Shown here one piece after another: positions 31,419 through 40,910 of a stretch of DNA of 64,000 nt. The first letter of the stretch is position 1. Each line of letters starts with the position of its first letter. The stretch lies in IMG/VR virus record IMGVR_UViG_3300023178_000017, positions 1 through 64,000 of that record; one strand, given 5' to 3'. The position numbers were made by a program, and so were the translations under genes. Source of the stretch: a virus. Below the pieces are notes generated by a model. The model was not told the origin of the DNA, made no database searches, and saw nothing but the letters and a program-made list of their open reading frames with translations.

Positions 31419-32999
31419 CTAAGACTGCTCTAAAAACCATCTATCGCCATTTGAGTCAACAAAAGTATCATTTTCTTCTTGACCAAATACGCCTGGTGGC
31501 AAGATATCATCTTCAATTAACTTCTGCTGTTCAGCATACAGTAAGTTTTTTACCGCATGATCAGTTAAATGGAAGAAGTAGTCGGTTGTAATAAACCAAC
31601 TAAAAAGAACTAAATTCATGACCATGTCGTCATGATATCCTCTATCTGCTTCGAATGATGAACCCTTGTTAACAAAGGTCATTAACTCCGTGATTGTAGC
31701 ACGGTCTACGAGTAATAGTTTATTTTCCTCTAATAATTCTTTCATGGTAGAACAACCAACCCTTTTGATTCTTCTACTCATTGTTATCCCTATGTCATCT
31801 GCTTTAGTCTGTCCTTGAACAAATACGTTTGGGTATTCTATATCATAATGTAACTGTTTTGCTACCATGCCACCTTCGGCATTGTTCTCAATAATAACTA
31901 ATGCATCATTATAGGGTCTGCAATACTTATTTATAAAATCTGGGTAGAGCATAGGACTTATAGTATTATCTCTATAAGTACACACTTGTTTAAATGGTTT
32001 AGATGTAACATCGAAGATACTAAATGTAGAGAAGTCAATACCTCTTCCTTGAGATACATCAACGGTACAAACATATACGTGGTCCTTAATAGGTTTTTCG
32101 TAGACGTTAACACCATCTCTATTCCAATCTGGATCAACTGCTCTCATACCTAATAAAGTATTACTATTGATCAGTGTGTTACCTGTACCTAAGAAACTAT
32201 TACCATACTCTTGTTCAAACTGTGCTTCTGAGGTGTTTGCAATGGTTTCTTTCTTCCATTCTTCATCTCTGCCAGGCACATCATACCAGTTGATTGTGAA
32301 TGGTTTATACTCAGATTGTTCATGTATTGCAGATTCGTATATCTTATGGAACATATTACCCACACCATTTGCAGTTGATGTAATGATAACTTTAGAGTCT
32401 TTACCTGAGGTAACTACAGGATATGTAGCAGTATAGAATGTCTCTGCATCTTCTACGAATGCAAACTCATCGAGGTATAACATGTTAATTGACATACCAC
32501 GAATAGATGATGAAGATGTTGCAGCTGCCACGATCTTGGAATCGTTACCAAATTCTATATTACCCTTGTTAAGTATCTTTACACCTGGTTGGAGAAAGAA
32601 TGGAACAGTCTCCAACATGGTTACGATACGTGCTATCATCTCCCTTGCAATTGCACCTTTGTTCGCTAGGATCGCAACCGTGACTTCGGGAGTGAACAGT
32701 AGATACCATAGTAGATATGCACAAGAAGTAATAGATTTACCTGACTGTCTAGCAGCTAGAACTACACTAAAACGACTATCTTTGAAATGATTAATTAACT
32801 TTTCTTGGTAACCACGAAGATTAAATGGTACAAGACCTTCATCTAGTGATATAATTTGTGTATAGTTTTGAATAAAATGACAAGGGTCAGTAGAACACTT
32901 CATGTATTCTTTCAACTCTTCTTCGGTATATTGGTGTTCTACTCCTGCACGTTTGACAAGATTATTACCAAGATAACCTTCGTTTTTTGCCTTAACCAT
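31419..32999 (-). CDS. 17: gp17 terminase large subunit
   Basis: 526 aa. ATPase Walker A AARQSGKS (82-89), Walker B MLYLDEFAFVE, coupling motif IITSTANG, then an RNase H-like nuclease domain with TVDVSQGRGID and VIIENNAEGG. Packages DNA with gp16. Its start shares bases with the gp16 stop. Confidence 0.97.
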   Translation of the reverse strand: MVKAKNEGYLGNNLVKRAGVEHQYTEEELKEYMKCSTDPCHFIQNYTQIISLDEGLVPFNLRGYQEKLINHFKDSRFSVVLAARQSGKSITSCAYLLWYLLFTPEVTVAILANKGAIAREMIARIVTMLETVPFFLQPGVKILNKGNIEFGNDSKIVAAATSSSSIRGMSINMLYLDEFAFVEDAETFYTATYPVVTSGKDSKVIITSTANGVGNMFHKIYESAIHEQSEYKPFTINWYDVPGRDEEWKKETIANTSEAQFEQEYGNSFLGTGNTLINSNTLLGMRAVDPDWNRDGVNVYEKPIKDHVYVCTVDVSQGRGIDFSTFSIFDVTSKPFKQVCTYRDNTISPMLYPDFINKYCRPYNDALVIIENNAEGGMVAKQLHYDIEYPNVFVQGQTKADDIGITMSRRIKRVGCSTMKELLEENKLLLVDRATITELMTFVNKGSSFEADRGYHDDMVMNLVLFSWFITTDYFFHLTDHAVKNLLYAEQQKLIEDDILPPGVFGQEENDTFVDSNGDRWFLEQS

Positions 33000-33397
33000 T
33001 AATCTTTATTCTTTTTTAAAAACTTTTGCAACTCAGACGTTGACCCAACATACAAGTGATTGTGTTGTGTTCCTATCTTTTGTGTTTCTTCGTCTTCTAG
33101 TTTCTTTAACTTGCTTTGTAGGTCTATAAGTTTTTCTGCTGTTTCACCCACTGTTTTAATAAGTTGACCTGCAACTTCATAGGCCCGTGGATGTTCTGTC
33201 TCTTTGGATAGTTCTAAGATGCCATCGATTGCATCTTGTCCTCGTTCTACGAGATTATAGAGATTCTCTCTAGCGTATCGGTAGTCTGTTTCAATGTTGT
33301 CTGTTCTATCAGGCAACTTCTTAACAACCTCAGCTGTTTGAGTTTTAATTTCTGATTCGATATCCAAGATATCGTTTAATTTTTCGTCTGTGTTCAT
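32999..33397 (-). CDS. 16: gp16 terminase small subunit
   Basis: 132 aa, helical: DYRYARENLYNLVERGQDAI and AYEVAGQLIKTVGETAEKLI are typical of T4-like gp16. Located between gp15 and gp17 as in T4. Confidence 0.9.
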   Translation of the reverse strand: MNTDEKLNDILDIESEIKTQTAEVVKKLPDRTDNIETDYRYARENLYNLVERGQDAIDGILELSKETEHPRAYEVAGQLIKTVGETAEKLIDLQSKLKKLEDEETQKIGTQHNHLYVGSTSELQKFLKKNKD

Positions 33398-33411
33398 ACT
33401 ATATTTGACTA

Positions 33412-34458
33412 TTATGTAGAGTCTGTTGTAACTGTATCGGCATAATCGATGTTTGTACCATCGTCATAGAACGTTACAGTTTCAGCAACTACAAAGGTGT
33501 CACCTGGTTCTACAGAACCTACAAACATAATAGTTTTAGGTTCATCTAAAGTTATTGCAGCTGATAAAACTATTGATAATCTATCTTCTGCAATACTACT
33601 AATCGTTGGATTAGGTGTGTTACCTGTATAAAAAACTTCGTCTTCTACATTTATCTTACTATTTATTGCAGTATCAAAAGTCACTGTTGTAGAATTAGAT
33701 ACGACATTTGCAACAGCTGAAAATGCAGGTTCATAGTGTTTGACTTCTTTAACTAGACCAGAACTATTGATTTGAGATGTTGTAAACTGTCCAGATCCGT
33801 CTGATATAAAGTCTCTTTCGATAACATTAGTAATGATATCACCTGTGTAAACTGGTCCAAAGAAGTATAACTTCATTGTAAACCCTAATGTATATTCTAT
33901 AACTCTTCTACTTTCAAAGTCTGCCTCGTAATCGTCTGTCATAGACACACTGTTTAAAACAATAGGCACGTCTCTGACCTCAGACATATCATCTATCATC
34001 TTCATTGTTACTGTATATTCAGGTTGAAAATATGGTAATATTTGTTCTACAATCTGCAATGCATCGTTTTGATTTTTAGCTAGTACTGATAACTCAAACT
34101 CTATATCATATGGTGCTGGTGAATACTGAAATTTTCTATCGGTGTTGTTTGTCTCTATTGTTGCTTTCTTTGTTCTTATTAACTTGTTCTGTTGTCTATT
34201 TGCATCGTAGTTAAATGCTGAAATTTGGAATGCCATTCTTGGCAAACTAATAGCACTTCTATTGTTATCTGTTAGATCAGGCTCTTCTGCTAGTCTGTTT
34301 ATAAATTTTTGAGCAGGACCATATGAGATTGGCACTAATGTTCGAGATAGTACTGTACCATCTGATTTTGTTTTTTTGATATAGATATTATTGAACAAGG
34401 TACCAAATATTGATACCGATCTCTTAATAGTTTCGTTATAAAAATAAGTACCGAACAT
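33412..34458 (-). CDS. 15: gp15 tail sheath stabiliser
   Basis: 348 aa; the N-terminus MFGTYFYNETIKRSVSIFGT is diagnostic, followed by ALQIVEQILPYFQPEYTVTM. It caps the sheath at the head-tail joint. ATG overlaps the gp14 stop. Confidence 0.9.
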   Translation of the reverse strand: MFGTYFYNETIKRSVSIFGTLFNNIYIKKTKSDGTVLSRTLVPISYGPAQKFINRLAEEPDLTDNNRSAISLPRMAFQISAFNYDANRQQNKLIRTKKATIETNNTDRKFQYSPAPYDIEFELSVLAKNQNDALQIVEQILPYFQPEYTVTMKMIDDMSEVRDVPIVLNSVSMTDDYEADFESRRVIEYTLGFTMKLYFFGPVYTGDIITNVIERDFISDGSGQFTTSQINSSGLVKEVKHYEPAFSAVANVVSNSTTVTFDTAINSKINVEDEVFYTGNTPNPTISSIAEDRLSIVLSAAITLDEPKTIMFVGSVEPGDTFVVAETVTFYDDGTNIDYADTVTTDST

Positions 34459-35312
34459 TATGGTTCACCAAATGGATTAGTTTCACTGAAGTCTAAGTAT
34501 GAAGACTCAGCATCTTCAAATTCTTTATTGTCTGCCTGAGGATCGTTAGACATAGTCATAACGTCATCAACCGATGAGACTGTAAATGAGGCTGATGAAA
34601 CAGCACCTAGTAATACATCACCAGTCTCTAGTGTTGTTGTATTATCTTTAAGTCTGAGTAATCTTGTATCTGCTCTCCATAGAACAACTTCACCCACAAC
34701 TGTACCATTTAGTGTGACATCTTCATTGACTGCAAACGTTCCTGTACCACCAGCATCCATTGTTAGATCAATGCTGTATGCTTGTTCGTCTTCTATCTGA
34801 TCTATGCCTGAGATATCTGTATCAAAATCTTCACCACTATATTCAAACAATTCACATCTAAGTTTAAATACAAATAGTTTACCAACTTGATAGAAAGGGT
34901 CTTCGTGTTCTACAAATTTGATTTCAAACATTGAACCTGATAAAGGAAAATATATCAGATCGCCTTCGTTAGGTCTTAGTGATGTTGCAAGGTTTGTATC
35001 TAAAGAAATGAATCTTTCCCATGACCTCAGAGAAATGACAAAGGTCGCTTGATCTCTAACTTGAATACCAAACTTAGACATGAGATCGCCTTCGCCTTCA
35101 AAACCATCAGTGTTTTCGATATACATCTCAACACTGTATGCATCACCAAAAGTGGACTGAACATCTTCATTAAAGATTGTGTCTTCTTCTACAATTTCTC
35201 TTGGTAAATAAAATGTTTCATGACCATACATACGTAGAGCTTCGACAACGATATCTTCATAAAGATGTTGCTCAGTGTTAACTGCATGATTAAAAAACAC
35301 ATTTGTTGGCAT
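34458..35312 (-). CDS. 14: gp14 neck protein
   Basis: 284 aa, with EALRMYGHETFYLPREIVEE and VRDQATFVISLRSWERFISL as in T4-like neck proteins. It works with gp13 to join head and tail. Confidence 0.9.
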   Translation of the reverse strand: MPTNVFFNHAVNTEQHLYEDIVVEALRMYGHETFYLPREIVEEDTIFNEDVQSTFGDAYSVEMYIENTDGFEGEGDLMSKFGIQVRDQATFVISLRSWERFISLDTNLATSLRPNEGDLIYFPLSGSMFEIKFVEHEDPFYQVGKLFVFKLRCELFEYSGEDFDTDISGIDQIEDEQAYSIDLTMDAGGTGTFAVNEDVTLNGTVVGEVVLWRADTRLLRLKDNTTTLETGDVLLGAVSSASFTVSSVDDVMTMSNDPQADNKEFEDAESSYLDFSETNPFGEP

Positions 35313-35314
35313 AA

Positions 35315-36130
35315 TTAACCTATCATATCAAGTACTGGCATTTCGTGGTTCAGTCTTGATTCTTCTTCTAATCTTCGAATTTCTTCCTGTGCTTCTGATT
35401 TCATTTGAGAAGCATCTAATTGTACACCACCTGGCAATGCAATACCTGTAAACTTGGATAAATTTTCACCCCATTGATACTTGACTAATGCTGTGGCATA
35501 TTTCTTTAACCACATATCATCGTATACATCTGTAAATGTAGTTGGGTCTAACTTTCTATAACACTCAATGATAATGTATTCATTGGCGCTAATACTATCG
35601 ACATCCATATCTAGGTACAATCTGTTCATATGTTGATTGTATCTAATTGGTTGTCTGCCAACTAACACTCTATCTAACAACTGAATGTGTTGTTGTACTT
35701 GTGTGTAGTATAAGATATTTGTTGAAGTTAAATCCCAAAGATCATTCAATCTTAATTGATATCTAAGATCAAACATATTGAGGTTGTTTTTGTCGTGGAA
35801 TGGAAAGATGTTCATTACTGCTGTAACAAACTCAGGCAATACGATATAGTTTTGTTGAAGTTCAAATGCTTCATCATCGTATGCATGTGTACCAGCTGCA
35901 CTCTCAGTTAAAGACTCATTCGTCTTCATAGTAGTTTTTTTGGCACTGGTTATCTTGTGCTTTAGATACACCTTCATCGAGCCATCGTAATGGTACTGAT
36001 AAAAGTACTGTAGCGCTTCGTCTACTCTATCATCTAATTGATCTTCATCAACGTTGATTTCAAGAACAGGCGCACCAAGTTTTCTTTTGATGTATTCTTT
36101 TAATTCGTCTTTGGTTGTTGGTTTTGCCAT
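35315..36130 (-). CDS. 13: gp13 neck protein
   Basis: 271 aa: KEYIKRKLGAPVLEINVDED, VDEALQYFYQYHYDGS and LYLDMDVDSISANEYIIIEC. A late-box variant (CATAAATAG) lies just upstream. Adaptor between portal and tail. Confidence 0.9.
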   Translation of the reverse strand: MAKPTTKDELKEYIKRKLGAPVLEINVDEDQLDDRVDEALQYFYQYHYDGSMKVYLKHKITSAKKTTMKTNESLTESAAGTHAYDDEAFELQQNYIVLPEFVTAVMNIFPFHDKNNLNMFDLRYQLRLNDLWDLTSTNILYYTQVQQHIQLLDRVLVGRQPIRYNQHMNRLYLDMDVDSISANEYIIIECYRKLDPTTFTDVYDDMWLKKYATALVKYQWGENLSKFTGIALPGGVQLDASQMKSEAQEEIRRLEEESRLNHEMPVLDMIG

Positions 36131-36169
36131 AAGTAGTATTCCTGTCTGCTACTACTATTTATGCAAATT

Positions 36170-36430
36170 CTAATCTTGGAAATATGTTTTAGTTTGGAGT
36201 CTATCAAGTTTTTCGTCAATTCTCTCCATAGTTTCGATGATACGACCTAAATCTTTGTCTAGTTCAGTTCTGGTGACATATTCTTTTGCTACTTCTTCAC
36301 GTGTCTTATTGATTAAAATATCTAATCTTTTTTGTTCGGACAATATGTTACGTACTAGCAAACCTATCGGTGCTAATATAAACGTAAGAAGTACATTCCA
36401 TATGATGTGAGCGTCTATAACTATTTCCAT
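36170..36430 (-). CDS. small membrane/coiled-coil protein
   Basis: 86 aa: an N-terminal membrane segment (IWNVLLTFILAPIGLLV), then a coiled coil (LDKDLGRIIETMERIDEKLD). Small proteins with this plan are common beside gp13 in marine T4-like phages; holin or lysis accessory function is possible. The ATG stands 6 nt after TATAAATA, with no Shine-Dalgarno. Confidence 0.7.
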   Translation of the reverse strand: MEIVIDAHIIWNVLLTFILAPIGLLVRNILSEQKRLDILINKTREEVAKEYVTRTELDKDLGRIIETMERIDEKLDRLQTKTYFQD

Positions 36431-36436
36431 ATAATC

Positions 36437-36444
36437 TATTTATA
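36437..36444 (-). promoter_or_regulatory. T4-type late promoter, leaderless spacing
   Basis: TATAAATA, then GATTAT and the ATG at 36430. Same 6-nt spacing as at gp20. Confidence 0.65.
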
Positions 36445-37135
36445 GGATCAAGTTGCCGCTTTCGTCTATATCATACTCAAAATTTGAATCATTCCAACCA
36501 ATTCGTGAATTTTTATCATCCATGCAATTGACATCTAAATTAAAAGATATACTGTATCGATCTTTGTTTGTTAGATTGGGTTCGACCATATGCATTAACC
36601 CACTAGGAAAAATGTATAAGTGACCTGTCTTAGGTTGTATCTGATAAGATTCAATCATTCTATTGTTGCCAGGAAATGCTCCTGCAACTTTATGATTTGT
36701 ATCTATGAAAGTTAAATCGCCTTCGTCACCATCAGCATGTATATAAAATACACCTGAATAGAAACAACCATTGTGTAAGTGAGGTCTGTTCCATGCACCA
36801 TTGTCATTAATGTTAGCCCATGAGTTATGCATATCAACACGGTGTGCATCTTTGTTTAATCCCATGAAAGGTAATAACTCGTCTCTGACTAAACGTTTAA
36901 TTGATCTTATACATTTAATAAAAGTTGGATGTTGATCGCAACCATCATTTGATTGCCAACCTGTATATGCATTTGATATCTTTCGACCAACAGGATCTTT
37001 CTTTCGCATACCATCAATCTCTCTTTTTAAGAGATCAAAGTATTCTGCATTCATCAATGTAGGTTCTTTATCTGCATCTTTGCCTAAAAAATCTCTATGA
37101 AAAACAAATGCAGGAAATAATAATTTTACACTCAT
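36440..37135 (-). CDS. 2-oxoglutarate/Fe(II) oxygenase-like protein
   Basis: 231 aa: NSWANINDNGAWNRPHLHNG with the first His and acid region, YSGVFYIHADGDEGDLTFID, and LYIFPSGLMHMVEPN ... RYSISFNLD with distal His and Arg. Fits the 'putative 2OG-Fe(II) oxygenase' family of marine T4-like phages. Overlaps the next gene by 4 nt. Confidence 0.85.
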   Translation of the reverse strand: MSVKLLFPAFVFHRDFLGKDADKEPTLMNAEYFDLLKREIDGMRKKDPVGRKISNAYTGWQSNDGCDQHPTFIKCIRSIKRLVRDELLPFMGLNKDAHRVDMHNSWANINDNGAWNRPHLHNGCFYSGVFYIHADGDEGDLTFIDTNHKVAGAFPGNNRMIESYQIQPKTGHLYIFPSGLMHMVEPNLTNKDRYSISFNLDVNCMDDKNSRIGWNDSNFEYDIDESGNLIL

Positions 37136-37980
37136 TCTTCTACCTCATTATGAAAAGGACATTCAGGTGGTGGTTCATCTTCTTTGAAGTATTTACCTTT
37201 TTCTTGCCAATAACCTTCGTTTCTATATGGCCCAAGTTTAGTTCCCCTTAGTCTTGATTCATCGGAGTATTCTCTTCTACCTTGTTCATCCATAGACATC
37301 ATTTCTGCATGTGAAGTTACTGAACTTCTGTTGTCCTGAAATTCTCTAGGACTACGTAATGTATACGTAGAATTCCATTCTTCTCTTTTAAAAGGAATAA
37401 CCTGACACAATGGTGTGCCTTTTTTTATAGTAAATGAATGATTAACTCTAGGATAAAAAATTATTTGTGAATTATCTTGGCTCACATTGAACTTATCTGT
37501 ATCGATAATTCCTTGCCATGTAGCAAAGTATCTATTTTGAAATAAGAAAGGGTCTAAGTAAAGACATGAATAACCCTCTGGTGTTATAATGTTCCATGGG
37601 TTTCTCATTTTAAATGCATCTTTGACAGGACCATCATCGCCAAAATAATCGAAAGCATTTTCAAATTGTTCTTTGGGGTGTGTAGGTGAAGCGTAATGTT
37701 CTCCTGAAGGATCGAAAGTTCTAACGTCTGTTGTACTTACACCGTCTTTTGCATTGTTACCTACGATAACTTCCATGTCTCTGTTTGCAAGTAGGTACCA
37801 ACCACTCTTTAACCAATCATCCATAGCAGGACATGCTCTGATAGTTTGAGTATTAACACCACGTACTACTGCATTTACTTTAATTCTTTTCCACCAATCT
37901 GGATGCCATTTCTTTGCAAGAACTGGTTTAAAGTCTCTGAGAGTCTTCTCGTTATATGTAATAAAGTCTATCGTTGGCAT
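37132..37980 (-). CDS. conserved marine-phage protein (DUF6065-like)
   Basis: 282 aa: RACPAMDDWLKSGWYLLANR, MRNPWNIITPEGYSCLYLDP and FTIKKGTPLCQVIPFKREEW are the recognisable blocks. Family members lie near glycosylation and hydroxylation genes in marine phages; biochemical role not known. Coupled to both oxygenase neighbours. Confidence 0.65.
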   Translation of the reverse strand: MPTIDFITYNEKTLRDFKPVLAKKWHPDWWKRIKVNAVVRGVNTQTIRACPAMDDWLKSGWYLLANRDMEVIVGNNAKDGVSTTDVRTFDPSGEHYASPTHPKEQFENAFDYFGDDGPVKDAFKMRNPWNIITPEGYSCLYLDPFLFQNRYFATWQGIIDTDKFNVSQDNSQIIFYPRVNHSFTIKKGTPLCQVIPFKREEWNSTYTLRSPREFQDNRSSVTSHAEMMSMDEQGRREYSDESRLRGTKLGPYRNEGYWQEKGKYFKEDEPPPECPFHNEVEE

Positions 37981-38689
37981 TATAAAACTCTTCGCTAACT
38001 CCTATCTCTACTTCATCGCCTCTTAAAACAATTGATCTTCTATCCATGTATCTAGCAGTTTCATTTGGTGCATCTGCACCGTGTGGTATTCTGCCGTCAA
38101 ACATTACTAATCTATTTGGTACAAACTCCACTTCAGCGATTTGGTGGTTTTTAATATGTTCGTTTCTACCTTCTAAACCCTGTTGAGGTTCATCATATAA
38201 TCTTAATGTGCCACCCCATTCGGGATTCCAATATGTATTGTAATAGTATAAGAAAGATAAATTCCATGAATCATTAGTATCACAATCTGCATGAGTTGTT
38301 CCATGACAACCCATTGTCTGTGAGTTTAAACCCATGTACTGAAATCTTTTCCATTTGAAACCGAAATCTGTACATATTCTTCTATTTAGATAGTGAGCAG
38401 GATAAGAATCTTTCTTATCAATATCTCCTTCAACATTGTGAAATCCGAAATCTTTATTGTCCCGATCAGCCTTGAAGAAACTTGCACCCCAAAAACTATG
38501 GTGAGGTAATCCTGTTGGGCTTTCGCTACCCACTTGATTTGTTTTAGACCAAATATTACTGCTTGTAAATCTTTGATTAATCCAATGCCATATAGAAGTC
38601 TCTAAGTAATTATCAATTATGTAGACTTTATCTAAAGGTAATGATTGAATATGAAAAGGAGAATCAACCTTTTCTACAAGCAGGCTCAT
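37952..38689 (-). CDS. 2-oxoglutarate/Fe(II) oxygenase
   Basis: 245 aa. HADCD (HxD) lies in MGCHGTTHADCDTNDSWNLS; EWGGTLRLYDE; and MFDGRIPHGADAPNETAR gives the distal His with Arg. Fourth oxygenase of this superfamily in the window. Substrate unknown. Confidence 0.85.
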   Translation of the reverse strand: MSLLVEKVDSPFHIQSLPLDKVYIIDNYLETSIWHWINQRFTSSNIWSKTNQVGSESPTGLPHHSFWGASFFKADRDNKDFGFHNVEGDIDKKDSYPAHYLNRRICTDFGFKWKRFQYMGLNSQTMGCHGTTHADCDTNDSWNLSFLYYYNTYWNPEWGGTLRLYDEPQQGLEGRNEHIKNHQIAEVEFVPNRLVMFDGRIPHGADAPNETARYMDRRSIVLRGDEVEIGVSEEFYNANDRLYYI

Positions 38690-38690
38690 T

Positions 38691-39242
38691 TTATGCTATT
38701 AATGACTTTTGAGGTGATGGAAAATTATTTGAATAATACTCAAAGTCTTGTAGTGTGTCTTCTCTTGTTTCGCCTATTTCATTACATACATTAACGTATA
38801 CATTCCATATAACGTCTGAATATTCCATAACTCTTCTTGCATCTGATCTTAAAGGGTGATTTGAGCCCTCTCTTCCTGCTATAGTTACTTCTAGTAAATC
38901 ACGGAAACCATATGCTTGTACTTGATCATCGATATAGTTTTGAGCCATATCAGATAGTTTGTTTGCATACTGATTGTTTAATGAAACACCAGCAGGTGGT
39001 TCAGACTGATTGATATATTCTTCGATAGCATCTATTTCATCTGAGTTTAGATTTATTTTGACCTGATCGTTAAAACATTTATCTTCTTCCCATTTCTCAA
39101 TTTTAACTTCGATGTCATCGTACACCAATACATCATATTCAAAACCAAGATTTGGTCTATCTGTGTTTTCGAAAGAGTATTCTAATCCATTTGGTTTTCT
39201 AATGATTAGATTACTGTTTTCATCATAAATTAACATATTCAT
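38691..39242 (-). CDS. hypothetical protein in oxygenase/glycosyltransferase cluster
   Basis: About 183 aa from the ATG at 39242, which has TGAGGT 5 nt upstream (the frame runs to 39260). The N-terminal half is beta-rich and charged (MLIYDENSNLIIRKPNGLEY); the second half is helical. No recognisable motif. Placed between the oxygenases and the fusion glycosyltransferase. Confidence 0.6.
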   Translation of the reverse strand: MNMLIYDENSNLIIRKPNGLEYSFENTDRPNLGFEYDVLVYDDIEVKIEKWEEDKCFNDQVKINLNSDEIDAIEEYINQSEPPAGVSLNNQYANKLSDMAQNYIDDQVQAYGFRDLLEVTIAGREGSNHPLRSDARRVMEYSDVIWNVYVNVCNEIGETREDTLQDFEYYSNNFPSPQKSLIA

Positions 39243-39276
39243 AATTACCTCATTATACACTTGTGTGTGTTAAATT

Positions 39277-40881
39277 TCAAGAGACTTTATTCGCTCTCGC
39301 ATACGCTCTTTCATATACGTCTAACATATTTATATCACTGGTATCCATGTCTTTTATCCATGGGCCACCACGTGTCCAGTGAATTGCTAAAGCATGTGGT
39401 TTGTCTAAATGTGTTTCATATCCTTCAGTTATAATATGTCTAGGTGGTATTCTACTGATCTTGTCTGTCCATTCAAATTGATGTAAATACTTTCCTGACT
39501 CTGTATTCACTACTTCTGGTGTTAACTTCTTACAGTCTTCGTGTGCATTATTGAATACCATAAGACTAGACCACAATTTCTTAGGATAAGAAACATTCTT
39601 TTCGCCATCAAATTTAGTATCACTATGATTTTCGAAATCGTATTGTACACAAGCAATAGCATCTTTTGGGTCTAAGAAATAGAATAGTGGTAGTATAGAC
39701 TTACTAAACAATATGTCATCATCTAAGAAGATACTGAAACCTTCATAATTTTCTAGGTAAGGTATTAAGAATCTACTATATGTAAACTCTGTTGATTGAT
39801 TAGCATACTCTCTAGTGTATTCAGGTATCTTTGATACATCTAGTATCTTAATATTAGGTTGCCAGTCTTTTATAAATTCATACATGTCACCTTTACCAAA
39901 ACCATATTCAATTCCTTTTTGAAGCAACTTAACATTTGTTTCAGCAAGATCACCATGACGACTATCGTAACCCACATAGATTGATATAGGTTTGCCTTTT
40001 GCCATTTTCATAATGTTTTTATTGAAGTCTGTAACTGTACTTCTAAAACCGATATCAGCAAAAGCACTATGCATTTCTATAAAACCCTCTGTATATGTAA
40101 ATGAAAGATGTGTTGGTTTATCTTTCTTTTCAACAAAGGCTTTCCATAATTCAATTACTTGTTCAGCTGATAGAACTTCTGAATCAAATAAATCAAACTT
40201 ATCCCATACAAACATTTCCATATCTGGATCATCTATCATTTCAAATACTGCTGATCTTACAGAACCTGGATGTATTCTAAGAGTGTATCGTTCTTCTTCT
40301 GAAGAAGGTTTGTTCACTACACCTTGGATTGGATTCCAAAGGCCTTCATGTTTGATACTATCAATTAACCAGTGTGCTTTAGCACTGTGATAATAAGTTG
40401 AATTATTGATTTCTAATTGTCTTTCAGTTGGGCCTTCTGCACCAAAAACATATTTTGTATAGTCTGTTATCTTTTGATATTCATCATTTCGGTTTTTGAA
40501 ATCAAAGCCAGAATGACCAGGTATTGGTGTTTCAGGTTTTTCAGTATAACCGTACTGCAAATAATATTGATAGACATATGCTTGATGTTGTAATTGATTA
40601 AACGGTTGTAATTTTGTTGTATCAGAATAATCGTATAATCTTTCGTCTATCAATTTAGAAGCTTCTTTCCATTTAACATGCTTTAGTTTTGGTAATTTAT
40701 TCTTCATCAACCAATCTAAAGACTTATATGCTTCAGTTTCCTTGTAGTCTTTGGATAGTTCGATACTACCAATATGACAATGATCCATGAAAATGACTTC
40801 ATCGCCACTATCTGGCCCAAATGGTGATCTTCTATTTTGAAATGCTTCTTGTACGGCTTCTAAGGTTTCTAATTTTCTCAT
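39277..40881 (-). CDS. ParB-like / glycosyltransferase fusion protein
   Basis: 534 aa with two parts. The N-terminal ~270 residues include AHWLIDSIKHEGLWNPIQGV and TLRIHPGSVRSAVFEMI, resembling a ParB-like nuclease/ATPase core. The C-terminal part is a GT8-like glycosyltransferase: ISIYVGYDSRHGDLAETNVK, FTYSRFLIPYLENYEGFSIF and the metal-binding FLDDDILF, then AIHWTRGGPW. It could attach sugars to a phage or host target chosen by the first domain. The domain split is my reading; the glycosyltransferase half is the firmer call. Confidence 0.75.
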   Translation of the reverse strand: MRKLETLEAVQEAFQNRRSPFGPDSGDEVIFMDHCHIGSIELSKDYKETEAYKSLDWLMKNKLPKLKHVKWKEASKLIDERLYDYSDTTKLQPFNQLQHQAYVYQYYLQYGYTEKPETPIPGHSGFDFKNRNDEYQKITDYTKYVFGAEGPTERQLEINNSTYYHSAKAHWLIDSIKHEGLWNPIQGVVNKPSSEEERYTLRIHPGSVRSAVFEMIDDPDMEMFVWDKFDLFDSEVLSAEQVIELWKAFVEKKDKPTHLSFTYTEGFIEMHSAFADIGFRSTVTDFNKNIMKMAKGKPISIYVGYDSRHGDLAETNVKLLQKGIEYGFGKGDMYEFIKDWQPNIKILDVSKIPEYTREYANQSTEFTYSRFLIPYLENYEGFSIFLDDDILFSKSILPLFYFLDPKDAIACVQYDFENHSDTKFDGEKNVSYPKKLWSSLMVFNNAHEDCKKLTPEVVNTESGKYLHQFEWTDKISRIPPRHIITEGYETHLDKPHALAIHWTRGGPWIKDMDTSDINMLDVYERAYARANKVS

Positions 40882-40889
40882 AATATAAA

Positions 40890-40910
40890 ATATAGTTTAT
40901 TTAACTATAT
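40890..40910. repeat. AT-rich hairpin between genes
   Basis: ATATAGTT (40890-40897) and AACTATAT (40903-40910); on minus followed by TTTATATT. A weak terminator or leader hairpin for the repeat-protein gene and the fusion glycosyltransferase. Confidence 0.35.
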
